26,472 nucleotides of DNA, taken from IMG/VR virus record IMGVR_UViG_3300009129_000714, positions 1 through 26,472 of that record; one strand, 5' to 3'. The notes under the pieces were generated by a model. It did no database searches and had not been told where the DNA came from. It saw only the letters and a list, made by a program, of their open reading frames with translations. The translations under genes were made by a program, and so were the position numbers. Origin of the DNA: a virus. Positions 1 through 8,913 of this stretch are shown here, in pieces; within the stretch, counting starts at the first letter, position 1, and each line of letters starts with the position of its first letter.

Positions 1-3000
1 GCCCCCTGTGAAGGTGGCGACGCCCCACTTGAGGGGGTCGCGGAAGTGGCCCATCAGAGAGAAGTATTTGTCGCTGCCGGTTTGCACGCCCTTCTCCCCG
101 AAGTGCTTGTTCATCAAGGCTGCAAGCGGACGCATGTTCATGTCTGTCCAGTACAGCTTGTGCACGCCGTCGTGCCAGCTTTCTCCCCCGGCTGCGGACG
201 CCTCCTTGGTGTCTTCCCAGAACTCGTCCCAGTCAAAGCCAGCCATCATAAAGTTCCACAGCATGGTCGTGGCAACAAAGCGCACGGCCACGTTGGCCCA
301 CATGTCTCGGTAGACCTGCTGCTCTGCCTTGCTCCCAGACTTGATGGCCTTGACAGCGGTGATGAGGTTGGACTCCGTCCAGTCCGGCGCAAGGAACACC
401 ATGCGCAGGGCCATCTGAGCGCGCACGCTGCGCGGCCCCTTGAACAGCTTGCCCGTAGACCTGCGCAGGTTGAGGCCGCCAAAGTCAGCGTTGAGCTTCT
501 CAGCCGCAAGCCTGGCGACGTACTCCTGGGCGGAGTTGTCGGGGTTGTTCTCCGTCCACAGCGGGTTGCTGCTGTCCCACGGCATCGCCAGTTCGGCGGC
601 GTACTTGCGCTTGAGGTGGGCGTACTCAATCATTGCGCCCTGCACCTTGAGGTGTGCGCCCATGTTGTTGAACAGCCAATGCGACGCGCGCCGCTGCGTG
701 GCGACGAAGTTGTCGTAGCCCTGCATGGCCTTTGGCGTAATGCCTATCTTTTTCAGGGCGCCGTCAAGTTTCTTCCTAAAGTCTGTCAGGTCGCTAATGA
801 GGGCGGGCTCCAAATCCTGCACGGACCCCACGGTCAGGCCGGCGCGCACAAGCTCGACAAGCTCGGGGGCCTGGCTCAGGATCGCCTGCCTGCCCGCCTC
901 GTAGGCCGGCATGTTTCTGGCGGACGCCTCAACGCTCTCCCTGCTGATAAGGCCGACGGCATACCCCGCCGTCTTGATTGCCGCCGTTGCAATGGACGGC
1001 AGGTGCGGCAGGTTCTTCATCATGGTCGGCCTGTCCATCGTCACGATGGAGCTTCGCATGAACGCCTGGTGGTGGAAGAAGCTGAACGTCAGGATGGTGT
1101 GCTTGGCCCACGAGTTCACCCCGATCAGGTGCGCCATCACCGGGTTGAGGTTGTCGTAGTCGTACGTCTCCGTGATGGCGTTGAGCGTTTTTGCAAGCTG
1201 CCTCGGGGCGACATACCCGATGAACTGCGGCGCCCGCAGCGGCATGTACCCGTCCCTGCGCCCGACCTCGTCGTGCTTGGCGATGATGCCCTTAGACTTG
1301 AGCGTGTCGATGAGCCTGGAGTTGTACACGGCCTCGCCCACCTGCCTTGACGCAACCCGCTGGGCCTCGATTGCGCCCGGCACCCGCAGCGTTTCGCCCA
1401 GGGCCTGGCCCTGCAAGATGCTGTCGTAGACGCGCTGCTTTTGCCGACCGCCAGGCTTGGTGCGCAGCGGGCCTCCAGGGCGCAAGGGATCAACAAGGCC
1501 GCCGCCGGCCCCCTGCCCTTTGCGGAACCACAGGCGCGCAGCGTAGACCTCCTGCTTGCCCCCGATGACTCCGTTGCGGACAGCGACGGTGCCGATCTTG
1601 TCGTTCTCTAGGATTAGCTGCTCGGCAAGGGCGTGGACCTGGGGCTCTTGCCGCTCGAGGCTTTGCGATAGCTCCCACAGGCGGCGCTGCTCGGGGCTAA
1701 GGTCGGCCCGGTATGTGTTGTATAGCTCCTGCGCGCTGCCGTACACGGGCGCGCCCTGCTCGTCCACCATGCGCAAGGCGTTCTTGGTGTCGATGTACAG
1801 CAGCATTGCCGCATCGCGGTCGCGCACCCACTTGTCGTTCTCGCGCGGGCTCAGCCCCACCGGGGCAAGCTCGTCCAGCTTTGCGCTGTGCAGCTTGCTG
1901 GTGGTGTCGCGCTCAAACAGGAACTGGTCGAGGTTTGCCAGGTACTTGTTGAGCAGTACCACCGACTGCCGGGGGTCGGCGCCGGGCACCAGCAGCGAGG
2001 TTGCAGGCCCGCTGACCGGGGTGTCCGTTACGGCGTAGGGGTCGTCGCCAAAGCGCCTGTCGCTTGGGTACAGCGGGCGCAGCCCCTGCGCAGCGCGCGC
2101 AATGTTCATGTCCTGCACCGACATTGCCAGCGCGAACTTGGGGGACATGGCTGACATGCTTTTGAGGTCGCCCGGCACGGCAGATACGTTTGTCTGCTCA
2201 CTTGCTATTTGCTCCCCCTCTGTCGGCTGGCCTACCATGGCGGGAATGGGGGCGGGCAACTCGTGGCCGTGCATGGCGCGCGGCTTTGGCAGGGCAAGGT
2301 AAACCTCCTCCGCTGCTATGGTGCTGCCCTTTATCGCCCTGGCCTTGTCTACGGACAGCCCCCCCTTGAACCTGGAAAGGTATCGGCCCCAGAGGTCGCG
2401 GACATGCTCTTCGATGCCTTCCTTGGTAAGCGACAGCCCTGGGTAGTTATCCGTTTGGGTGTACTCGGCAAGCGTTGCGGCGGCCCCGGAATGCCCCGGC
2501 TGGCCGGGCGTAAGCGCGCCCGGCTCCGCAATGGCTTCGGGGCCAGCCGTTCGGAGCAAATCTCCCCTACCTCGGGAGACGCTCCATACGGAGTCTTCCT
2601 GCTCGGCGGCCTCCTCGCTGGCGGCTAGGTGCACCAAGACGAACCTGGCCTTCTTCGTTCGGGCTTGCGGCGCCAGGAACGTGACGTACTGATGCTCTTC
2701 GTCAATCCCGTTTTCGTTCGTGGTCCCCCGCGAATACCAGACAGGCACAGCGAGCGTGTTGTTGCCGTGCCTGATTGCGACAATGACTTTCTGGTCAGCC
2801 CGAAGGGGGGCCCCCTCAACGCGCATCGGCCTTCCGATGCCTGTCTTTTTGCCGAGCTTTCTCGCAATTTGGGGCAGGATTATGTCGTACGTCCTAACAA
2901 ACGAGTACAGGGGTCTGGCGCCAGGGCTCCCCGAATCATTCCGCACCCACTCCATTGCTTTCTTGAGGCGCTCCGCGGGGTCGATAAACGTAACCCCCGG

Positions 3001-6000
3001 CGGCGGGTCCCCTTTGTCTTTGAGTGCCCACCCAATGCGGCCCGCCCCATGGGCGGTAACTTTTTCGGCAAGCTCCGGGTCGTGCTCCAGCAGATAGCGA
3101 AAGCCAGCAAGCGTCTCAGGTTGGCCGCCATAGTTGCGAGCAATGATCTCTTCGCCGGTAGGCCAGGACAGCTCTTTGTATCCAAGCTCCGCCGCGCGCA
3201 TCATTGCCAGCTTGAAGAACGCGGTGCGCCAGCGCCCGCTTCCAAACGGGGAGCCCCACTCCGGCGGGATTTCTTTGTTTCCAACTTGCTGCTCAAGGTC
3301 CGACTGCATCTCTTCCAGGCGCAGCCGGGTCGGGGTCTCGACGGAAAACCGCATCCAGCCAATCATGCCGGGCGTTGCCAGCCGAGCCGTTGGCCCTCCA
3401 AGGTGTTTGCGCTCGTAGTCCGGGTGCTCTCTGAACCCGTCAAGGAGCACTGCCACCTCGATGTGCTGGGTGGCGCCGGCAGTCTTTTCGTGGCGCCAGT
3501 ATTCCGGGATGACTTCGGGGGAATACTGCAAGTCGCCGCCGCTGAAGACCACCGTTTTCAGCACGAGCCTGCGCTTCTGCATTTTGTCGAGCACCTGCTC
3601 CCGCGTGATCGGCCTGCCGGGCTCCTGCTCCGCTTTCAGTTCCGCTTTGATCTCATCCCAGCCGATGGCTTCTAGCTCTGCCGCCAGCGCCACCTTTTGC
3701 ACGGAGCGGTCAATGTCGTCCACCGCGTTCTTGCCGCCCCACTTTTTGTTAGGCAGCGCGCCGACCGCTTGCTCGGCTGCCGAAAACATGTTCGCGGTAA
3801 TCGGAACCGTGACTGCAAAGTTGGCCTCGTCCTTCTCGGTTGTGCCATCCTCCTGCTCGCGGATGGCGTCAGCCGAGGAGATGATGTCGGCGTCCAGCAC
3901 GTAGGCAACCTTAGTGCGCGGAGCCCCAAGCTCCTCGCTTTGCTCTACCGTGTTGATGACAACCGTGGTCCCCTCCGGAACCTCGATGTCGTCAATCGAC
4001 TCCAACGGCTCGGCTGTTGTAACCTCGACCACCGTGCCTGGCGGTGGCAGCAGCACGGACGCGCCCTCGCCCTCGGCCAGGGCCTGCTCAGCCATGGCCT
4101 CGAGCGCTGCGTTCGCCTTGCTGTCCATCTGCCGCAAAGCCTCGGCGGCCTGCGGTGCGGACGCCAGGTACTCGTTTAGGGCGGCCTGCGCGGCCTCCCT
4201 TTCCTCGGCGGACAGGCCACGCGCCTCCGCCACGGCCTTCTCCGCCACCGCGACGTTCGCCTCCATGTCCGTCTGCTCCTTTTCGACGCGGGCCCTGGCC
4301 GCCATCAGGTCGGCAACAGCCCCCTCTCTTGGAGTCTCCGCCGCCTTGCGCCCCTCCTGGTTGGTCACGAAGACAAGCGTGTCGCCCTCGACCTCCTCCG
4401 CCTCCCACCATGCAAACGTGCCGCCAGCGTTGTCGCGCACGGCATGGTCGGCAGACTTGACCATGAGCACGCCGGCATGGTCGGGCTGCACCGTAGGCAT
4501 GTAGCCAGCTTGCGTGATCTTGCCCGCTGCGGATTCGCCGTCGCCGTAGCTCACGTTGTCCACGACGGGCGTGCCAAGCCCCAGAATCTCGGCTTCCGAC
4601 ACAGAGCCCTGGGCGATGCCAAGCAGGTCTTCGGCCCCCACCCCCTGCTTGTGCAGGATGCTGTACAGGATGCGCGAGCGGCGCGACGCCCACGGCTTCC
4701 AGTCCTTGCCCTTGTTGTATGCCTGCAACGCGCCCAGTTCGCCGGGGATCAAGCCCACGTCTTCGTCGGTCACGTCATGCGACGCCATGACCGCGCCCTC
4801 CTCGCCAGCGGTCAGGTCTGCAAGCACGCCCGCAGCGGGGTTCTCCATGGCGGCGTACGCGCCGCCCTCTGGCGCTTCGTACAGGCGCTCAAACTGGCGG
4901 TCCACAATGGGCTCAAGGCGCCTCCAGAGCTTCTGGTTGCTGCCCTGCAAGCTGAGCAGTTCTTTTCGCAGGTCTTCTGTGTCCTGCCGGGGGTCAATGA
5001 ACGGCAGACCGGGCTGCGCTCGGTTGTGAACAATGGCTTCGCTCTGTAGCTCGGAGCGGTCCATGTCACGCAATCGCCCGGCTTGCGGGCGCGGGCCCGT
5101 TGCGGGGGGCCGGATGACGCCGCGCTCCTCCATGGCCTCGCGCTGCCGCCTTTCGCCTCCGGCCTCGCCTTCGCCAAGCTGACGCCTTTGTGCCGCTCGG
5201 CGCTCTGCCTCGTCTCGTCGCGCCTGCTCCTCCGGCGAGACAATGGGCTGCGGTCGAACCGTGGCCGGCCTGGTCGCAAAGTCTAGGTCGCCTTGCTCTG
5301 CGGACTCAATGCCCTTTAGCGCCTCCATCAGCGCGTCCGTTCTTCCGTTGAGCGGCGGAGCGTCTACGCCGCCTTCTTTGTGGCGGCGCAGCGCCTCGAT
5401 GATGGCTTTGCGCTGCTTGCCCCTCGGCATCTTTTCGATGCGCTCGGACTCCGACAGGAACGGGCTGTCCTCTGCAAGCCGCTCTTGCTCCTCCTCCGTG
5501 AGTTTCGCTGCGGCATCCGGGGCAGGCGCCGGGCGCTCTTGCCTGCTTGCAGCGCGACGGCGACTAGACCTCTTCTTGCCGCCGCCGGCCTTGGCCGGCT
5601 TGGCCCCCGGCACCGTGCTCAAATCGGCGTAGACAGGGCCGCCCTCTTTGTAGGTGCCATAAACCGTGCCGTCGTCGAGCTTGCCAAGGGGGGTGAAGTC
5701 TTTGCCGGGGGCTTTTTCCTGGGTGCCCATGACGCCTGCGGCCCTGGCCTCGTCTTGCTCCCCCGAGAGGGCGCGCACGTCGTCGGCATCAAGCTCGTTG
5801 CGCGGCAGCGTGGGCTCAACGGGCTCGGGGTAACTGTCCGGGTCTTGCTCGTGCAGAGCCTTACGAACCCTGTAGTGCTGCGTGTCACGCCACGCCTTTC
5901 GCTGCGTCGGCGTGGGCTTGCGCGGCTTGCCCGCTTCCTCTTCTTCCGGTGCCGCCGCCTTGACCCTTCGCGGCTCCGGGTCTTCAAGCGGATCGGGCTC

Positions 6001-8910
6001 GGGCTCCGCCGCCTTCTTCCTGGCTTTCTTCTTGGCCTTCTTGCTGGCCTTCTTTTTTGCCCCAGGCTCTGGCTGCTCTTGGGTCTCGGGCTTGGGCGGG
6101 CCCTGGACCTCGGGCTCGGGCTGCTCCTGCGGCGCCCCAACCTCGGCTTCGTCAATCTCTTCGCTAAGCGAGCGGTCAGCGGCTGCGCGGGCTGCGCTGT
6201 CGGGGTTCTCGGCAGCGTCTTTGACGCCGGCCTGCTCCTCGGCCTCCCACGAAGCCGGGACCGGGGGCGCCGAGAACACGCCATACAGCGCGGTTGCAAC
6301 CTGCGTTGCGGCGGCTACCTGGTCGCTGCTCCACAGGTCTGCGTCCCCGCCGATCTCCTCCTTGATCTTGGCCCGAATTGCGCGCAGCGCCATGGTGTCG
6401 ATGTTGATCCACGGCAGCTTGCTTGCGGCCTTTGCAAACATGTCGGCCACCCGGTACGCCACGTTGTGCCGCTGGGCGAGTAGCTCGTTGAACAGGTGCA
6501 TGTTGTCGGCAACGTGCATCTGGTGCAGGAGCGGCCACAGAATCTGCGCCATTACGGCCACAGTCTCTTCGGTCTCGCTGATCTCTTTGCCTGGGTGTTG
6601 CTTCTGTATGGCTTCAACGTACGCCTTGCGCGCGGCCTCGTACGGGCCAGGCATGGCGGTCTTGATGAACTCCTCTAGCGCCTCCATCGTTTTGGGGAAG
6701 CGCTGGTATGCCTCGTGCACAAGCTCGTGGAACAAGTGCTCCCACCTGCGACGGCGGGCAAGCTCCTTGATCTCGGGCTCGGTCATGTCCGCCATGGCGT
6801 CGGGCGTAAGCCCGACGCCCTCTACGGCGCGACCCTCGCTGTCCTTGAGCCCGATCTCGGCCATTGTCTGCACAGACATGTCCGACATCATCGGGCGGCT
6901 CATCACGATGACGCGGCCCTCCTTTTGGGGGCCATACCGCCCCCCCTCTACGCGCTCGTTGTACTTGTACTTAGCGTGCAGCGACGGGATTCGGTGGCCT
7001 TCGCCGTCAACCCACATCACGGCAACGCCCAGCCGACTAAGCATGTCGGCAACTTCTTGCTCCTCGGGCGTGTACTCCGATTGCGGGATGGCGCGAACGT
7101 CCTCGCCCATCTTGACTACGCTTGCCTTGGACAGCCGAGGCACGCCCGGCATGCCAATGGCCGAGGGCCCTTGCGGCGTCACCGGCTCAAACTCCACGTT
7201 TGCGTGGACGGAGCGCCCTGCAACGCTGCCGCTTACAGCGTCTTGGTCAAGGTACGTGCGGCTAAGGCTGTCTTGCAGCGCCTCCACAGCGTCTGTCTGC
7301 GCTGCGCCCCACCCCTCAAGCTCACCGCCGTCGTACTGCTCCAGGTTGGCCGTGAGCGACCGCACGGCCTGGTCGGCCTCTTCTCGGTCCTTGACCCCGT
7401 GGAGGGCCTCCTGCGCCTGCTGAACGGCTGCCTCGCCAGCAGCCTCGGGGTTCTCCTCGCCCCGTGCGGCGGCCTCCGCCGTCGCCTTCATGCGGATTGC
7501 AAGTGCAGTCGGCTTGGGTAGCTCGACGCGCGCCTGCATGCCCGTGACTTCCCGAATGGCTCCGGGGGCGGTAGCAATAAGCTGGCGCACTACGCCCATG
7601 TCGGCGCGGCGTCCCGACGACAAGATCTTTGCCGTGCCGCCGGTCGCGCCAGAGATCAGGCCCATGCCGAGCATCGTGCCCAGCAGGTTTTCCGGCTCCC
7701 AGAACTCCTCCCACGCCCCCTCGAGCTGTCCGATGTGCCCCACGTCGGGGAGGCCCCGCCCGGCTAGGTCTCGCGCCCCGGCGCCGAACACCTCCTCGAG
7801 CATCTCGACTGCAAACGCAGAGAACGGCCCCTTGCCGTGGACGCCGATCTTGGACAGTCGCTTGCTGACTACGTCGGCGCCGTACTTCTGCACGCCCCTG
7901 CGCACGATGTGGCCTTTGAGCCCAGGCACAATGCCCATTGCGGCCTTGCCGAACATCGCGCCCGTCGCCTCGGACCACATCTCGATGTAGTCGTCAAGGA
8001 TGTTTTTAGGCAGGTAGCCCAGCCATGTGCCGGCGTCCTCGTCGATCTCTGCAACCAGGCTGTCGGCTGCGGTCAGCGACAAGCCTACGTTGTCTGAGAA
8101 CCAGTCGCGCATCGAGCCTGCGCGCGAGCGGCCAGCGCTGATGCCGTTGGCCCCAAGCGCGTCCATGGCGCCGCCCACCATGTGGCCCGCAAGGTTCTGC
8201 CCGAAGTATTGCCGGGCACCAACGCCCATGGTTGCAATGACAGGGGCGACCACGGACTGCGCCATTTGCGGCGCCGTCGCTGCCCACCGCTTGGCAATGC
8301 CTTCAACTGATTTGCTGCCCGCTTTGATTAGATGCCTGGTTAGCGCCGTCTTGCCCGCCGCCGTCATCCCGAGCTTTGCCGCGCTTTTCCAGACGGCGCC
8401 ACCGATGGCAAACTCGGGCAGGAACGCTGACGCCTCACCGACCGCCGCGCCTGCGGTAAAGCCGATGCCGGCGTACTGGGAGCGGTAGAAGAACTGCTCA
8501 ATGTCTTTGAGAAGCTCTAGCTCGTCCGCTGTTGCGGTGCCTTCTTCGGCGCGCTCGGCGGCTTGGCTTGCGCGGTAGATGTACTCTGCGTCGGTGGCTA
8601 AGCTGACGGCGGGGAAGGCAATGCCAAGGCCCGCGCGCTCGCGCCCCAGCGCGCCCGTAAGGGCCCCTTCGCCAAAGCCGGGCGTCGTCTCGCGCTCGAT
8701 TAGGTCTTCGCGCCAATCCCTCTGTTGCCGCGTGTCACCAAACGGCTGCTTCTTGAGGTATGCGGTGCGCGCCGAAAGGCCGGCGTCGTCCATTTCGGAC
8801 GTAAGCCCCGCGCCGTCGATGAGCTTGAGCACGTCCGGCGGCAGAGAGCTTGCCTGCTGGGGCTCCTGCATCGCGGCGCCGGGGGGCAGGGGTTTTTTGT
8901 AGGTAGCCAT
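1..8910 (-). CDS. Giant polyvalent/internal virion protein, 3' end cut by window edge
   Basis: A single open frame of 2970 codons starts at the ATG at 8910, three bases after the preceding stop, and runs off the left edge with no stop. Visible parts: Gly/Ala-rich hydrophobic segments (about residues 146-175, 216-250, 405-428); an HELVH metalloprotease-like motif at 728-732 with Glu at 779-782 as a possible third zinc ligand; a Pro/Glu-rich linker holding KKASKKAKKKARKKA (about 952-966); a region of about 1715-2025 with LEEMQSD (1865-1871) and YDIILPQIARKLGKK, which match the order of motifs in the EIQSDWHQ-type domain of phage polyvalent proteins; and a C-terminal part with LAPDWTESN (2840-2848), also typical of such proteins. 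The position downstream of internal virion proteins suggests it is packaged and ejected with the DNA; this is inference. Reading frame and motifs are seen directly. Domain names come from remembered family patterns. No strong Shine-Dalgarno is visible, so translation is probably coupled to the upstream gene. Confidence 0.9.
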   Translation of the reverse strand, partial: MATYKKPLPPGAAMQEPQQASSLPPDVLKLIDGAGLTSEMDDAGLSARTAYLKKQPFGDTRQQRDWREDLIERETTPGFGEGALTGALGRERAGLGIAFPAVSLATDAEYIYRASQAAERAEEGTATADELELLKDIEQFFYRSQYAGIGFTAGAAVGEASAFLPEFAIGGAVWKSAAKLGMTAAGKTALTRHLIKAGSKSVEGIAKRWAATAPQMAQSVVAPVIATMGVGARQYFGQNLAGHMVGGAMDALGANGISAGRSRAGSMRDWFSDNVGLSLTAADSLVAEIDEDAGTWLGYLPKNILDDYIEMWSEATGAMFGKAAMGIVPGLKGHIVRRGVQKYGADVVSKRLSKIGVHGKGPFSAFAVEMLEEVFGAGARDLAGRGLPDVGHIGQLEGAWEEFWEPENLLGTMLGMGLISGATGGTAKILSSGRRADMGVVRQLIATAPGAIREVTGMQARVELPKPTALAIRMKATAEAAARGEENPEAAGEAAVQQAQEALHGVKDREEADQAVRSLTANLEQYDGGELEGWGAAQTDAVEALQDSLSRTYLDQDAVSGSVAGRSVHANVEFEPVTPQGPSAIGMPGVPRLSKASVVKMGEDVRAIPQSEYTPEEQEVADMLSRLGVAVMWVDGEGHRIPSLHAKYKYNERVEGGRYGPQKEGRVIVMSRPMMSDMSVQTMAEIGLKDSEGRAVEGVGLTPDAMADMTEPEIKELARRRRWEHLFHELVHEAYQRFPKTMEALEEFIKTAMPGPYEAARKAYVEAIQKQHPGKEISETEETVAVMAQILWPLLHQMHVADNMHLFNELLAQRHNVAYRVADMFAKAASKLPWINIDTMALRAIRAKIKEEIGGDADLWSSDQVAAATQVATALYGVFSAPPVPASWEAEEQAGVKDAAENPDSAARAAADRSLSEEIDEAEVGAPQEQPEPEVQGPPKPETQEQPEPGAKKKASKKAKKKARKKAAEPEPDPLEDPEPRRVKAAAPEEEEAGKPRKPTPTQRKAWRDTQHYRVRKALHEQDPDSYPEPVEPTLPRNELDADDVRALSGEQDEARAAGVMGTQEKAPGKDFTPLGKLDDGTVYGTYKEGGPVYADLSTVPGAKPAKAGGGKKRSSRRRAASRQERPAPAPDAAAKLTEEEQERLAEDSPFLSESERIEKMPRGKQRKAIIEALRRHKEGGVDAPPLNGRTDALMEALKGIESAEQGDLDFATRPATVRPQPIVSPEEQARRDEAERRAAQRRQLGEGEAGGERRQREAMEERGVIRPPATGPRPQAGRLRDMDRSELQSEAIVHNRAQPGLPFIDPRQDTEDLRKELLSLQGSNQKLWRRLEPIVDRQFERLYEAPEGGAYAAMENPAAGVLADLTAGEEGAVMASHDVTDEDVGLIPGELGALQAYNKGKDWKPWASRRSRILYSILHKQGVGAEDLLGIAQGSVSEAEILGLGTPVVDNVSYGDGESAAGKITQAGYMPTVQPDHAGVLMVKSADHAVRDNAGGTFAWWEAEEVEGDTLVFVTNQEGRKAAETPREGAVADLMAARARVEKEQTDMEANVAVAEKAVAEARGLSAEEREAAQAALNEYLASAPQAAEALRQMDSKANAALEAMAEQALAEGEGASVLLPPPGTVVEVTTAEPLESIDDIEVPEGTTVVINTVEQSEELGAPRTKVAYVLDADIISSADAIREQEDGTTEKDEANFAVTVPITANMFSAAEQAVGALPNKKWGGKNAVDDIDRSVQKVALAAELEAIGWDEIKAELKAEQEPGRPITREQVLDKMQKRRLVLKTVVFSGGDLQYSPEVIPEYWRHEKTAGATQHIEVAVLLDGFREHPDYERKHLGGPTARLATPGMIGWMRFSVETPTRLRLEEMQSDLEQQVGNKEIPPEWGSPFGSGRWRTAFFKLAMMRAAELGYKELSWPTGEEIIARNYGGQPETLAGFRYLLEHDPELAEKVTAHGAGRIGWALKDKGDPPPGVTFIDPAERLKKAMEWVRNDSGSPGARPLYSFVRTYDIILPQIARKLGKKTGIGRPMRVEGAPLRADQKVIVAIRHGNNTLAVPVWYSRGTTNENGIDEEHQYVTFLAPQARTKKARFVLVHLAASEEAAEQEDSVWSVSRGRGDLLRTAGPEAIAEPGALTPGQPGHSGAAATLAEYTQTDNYPGLSLTKEGIEEHVRDLWGRYLSRFKGGLSVDKARAIKGSTIAAEEVYLALPKPRAMHGHELPAPIPAMVGQPTEGEQIASEQTNVSAVPGDLKSMSAMSPKFALAMSVQDMNIARAAQGLRPLYPSDRRFGDDPYAVTDTPVSGPATSLLVPGADPRQSVVLLNKYLANLDQFLFERDTTSKLHSAKLDELAPVGLSPRENDKWVRDRDAAMLLYIDTKNALRMVDEQGAPVYGSAQELYNTYRADLSPEQRRLWELSQSLERQEPQVHALAEQLILENDKIGTVAVRNGVIGGKQEVYAARLWFRKGQGAGGGLVDPLRPGGPLRTKPGGRQKQRVYDSILQGQALGETLRVPGAIEAQRVASRQVGEAVYNSRLIDTLKSKGIIAKHDEVGRRDGYMPLRAPQFIGYVAPRQLAKTLNAITETYDYDNLNPVMAHLIGVNSWAKHTILTFSFFHHQAFMRSSIVTMDRPTMMKNLPHLPSIATAAIKTAGYAVGLISRESVEASARNMPAYEAGRQAILSQAPELVELVRAGLTVGSVQDLEPALISDLTDFRKKLDGALKKIGITPKAMQGYDNFVATQRRASHWLFNNMGAHLKVQGAMIEYAHLKRKYAAELAMPWDSSNPLWTENNPDNSAQEYVARLAAEKLNADFGGLNLRRSTGKLFKGPRSVRAQMALRMVFLAPDWTESNLITAVKAIKSGSKAEQQVYRDMWANVAVRFVATTMLWNFMMAGFDWDEFWEDTKEASAAGGESWHDGVHKLYWTDMNMRPLAALMNKHFGEKGVQTGSDKYFSLMGHFRDPLKWGVATFTGG

Positions 8911-8913
8911 AGA

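Noticed and set aside
5882-7423. 513-codon plus-strand open frame, with others at 46-1350, 2629-3675, 5380-6483 and 6715-7521
   Set aside because: All lie antisense to the giant gene. Their translations are Ser/Arg/Leu/Ala-rich without domain motifs, as expected from GC-rich codon complements, while the minus frame has clear motifs and is continuous.
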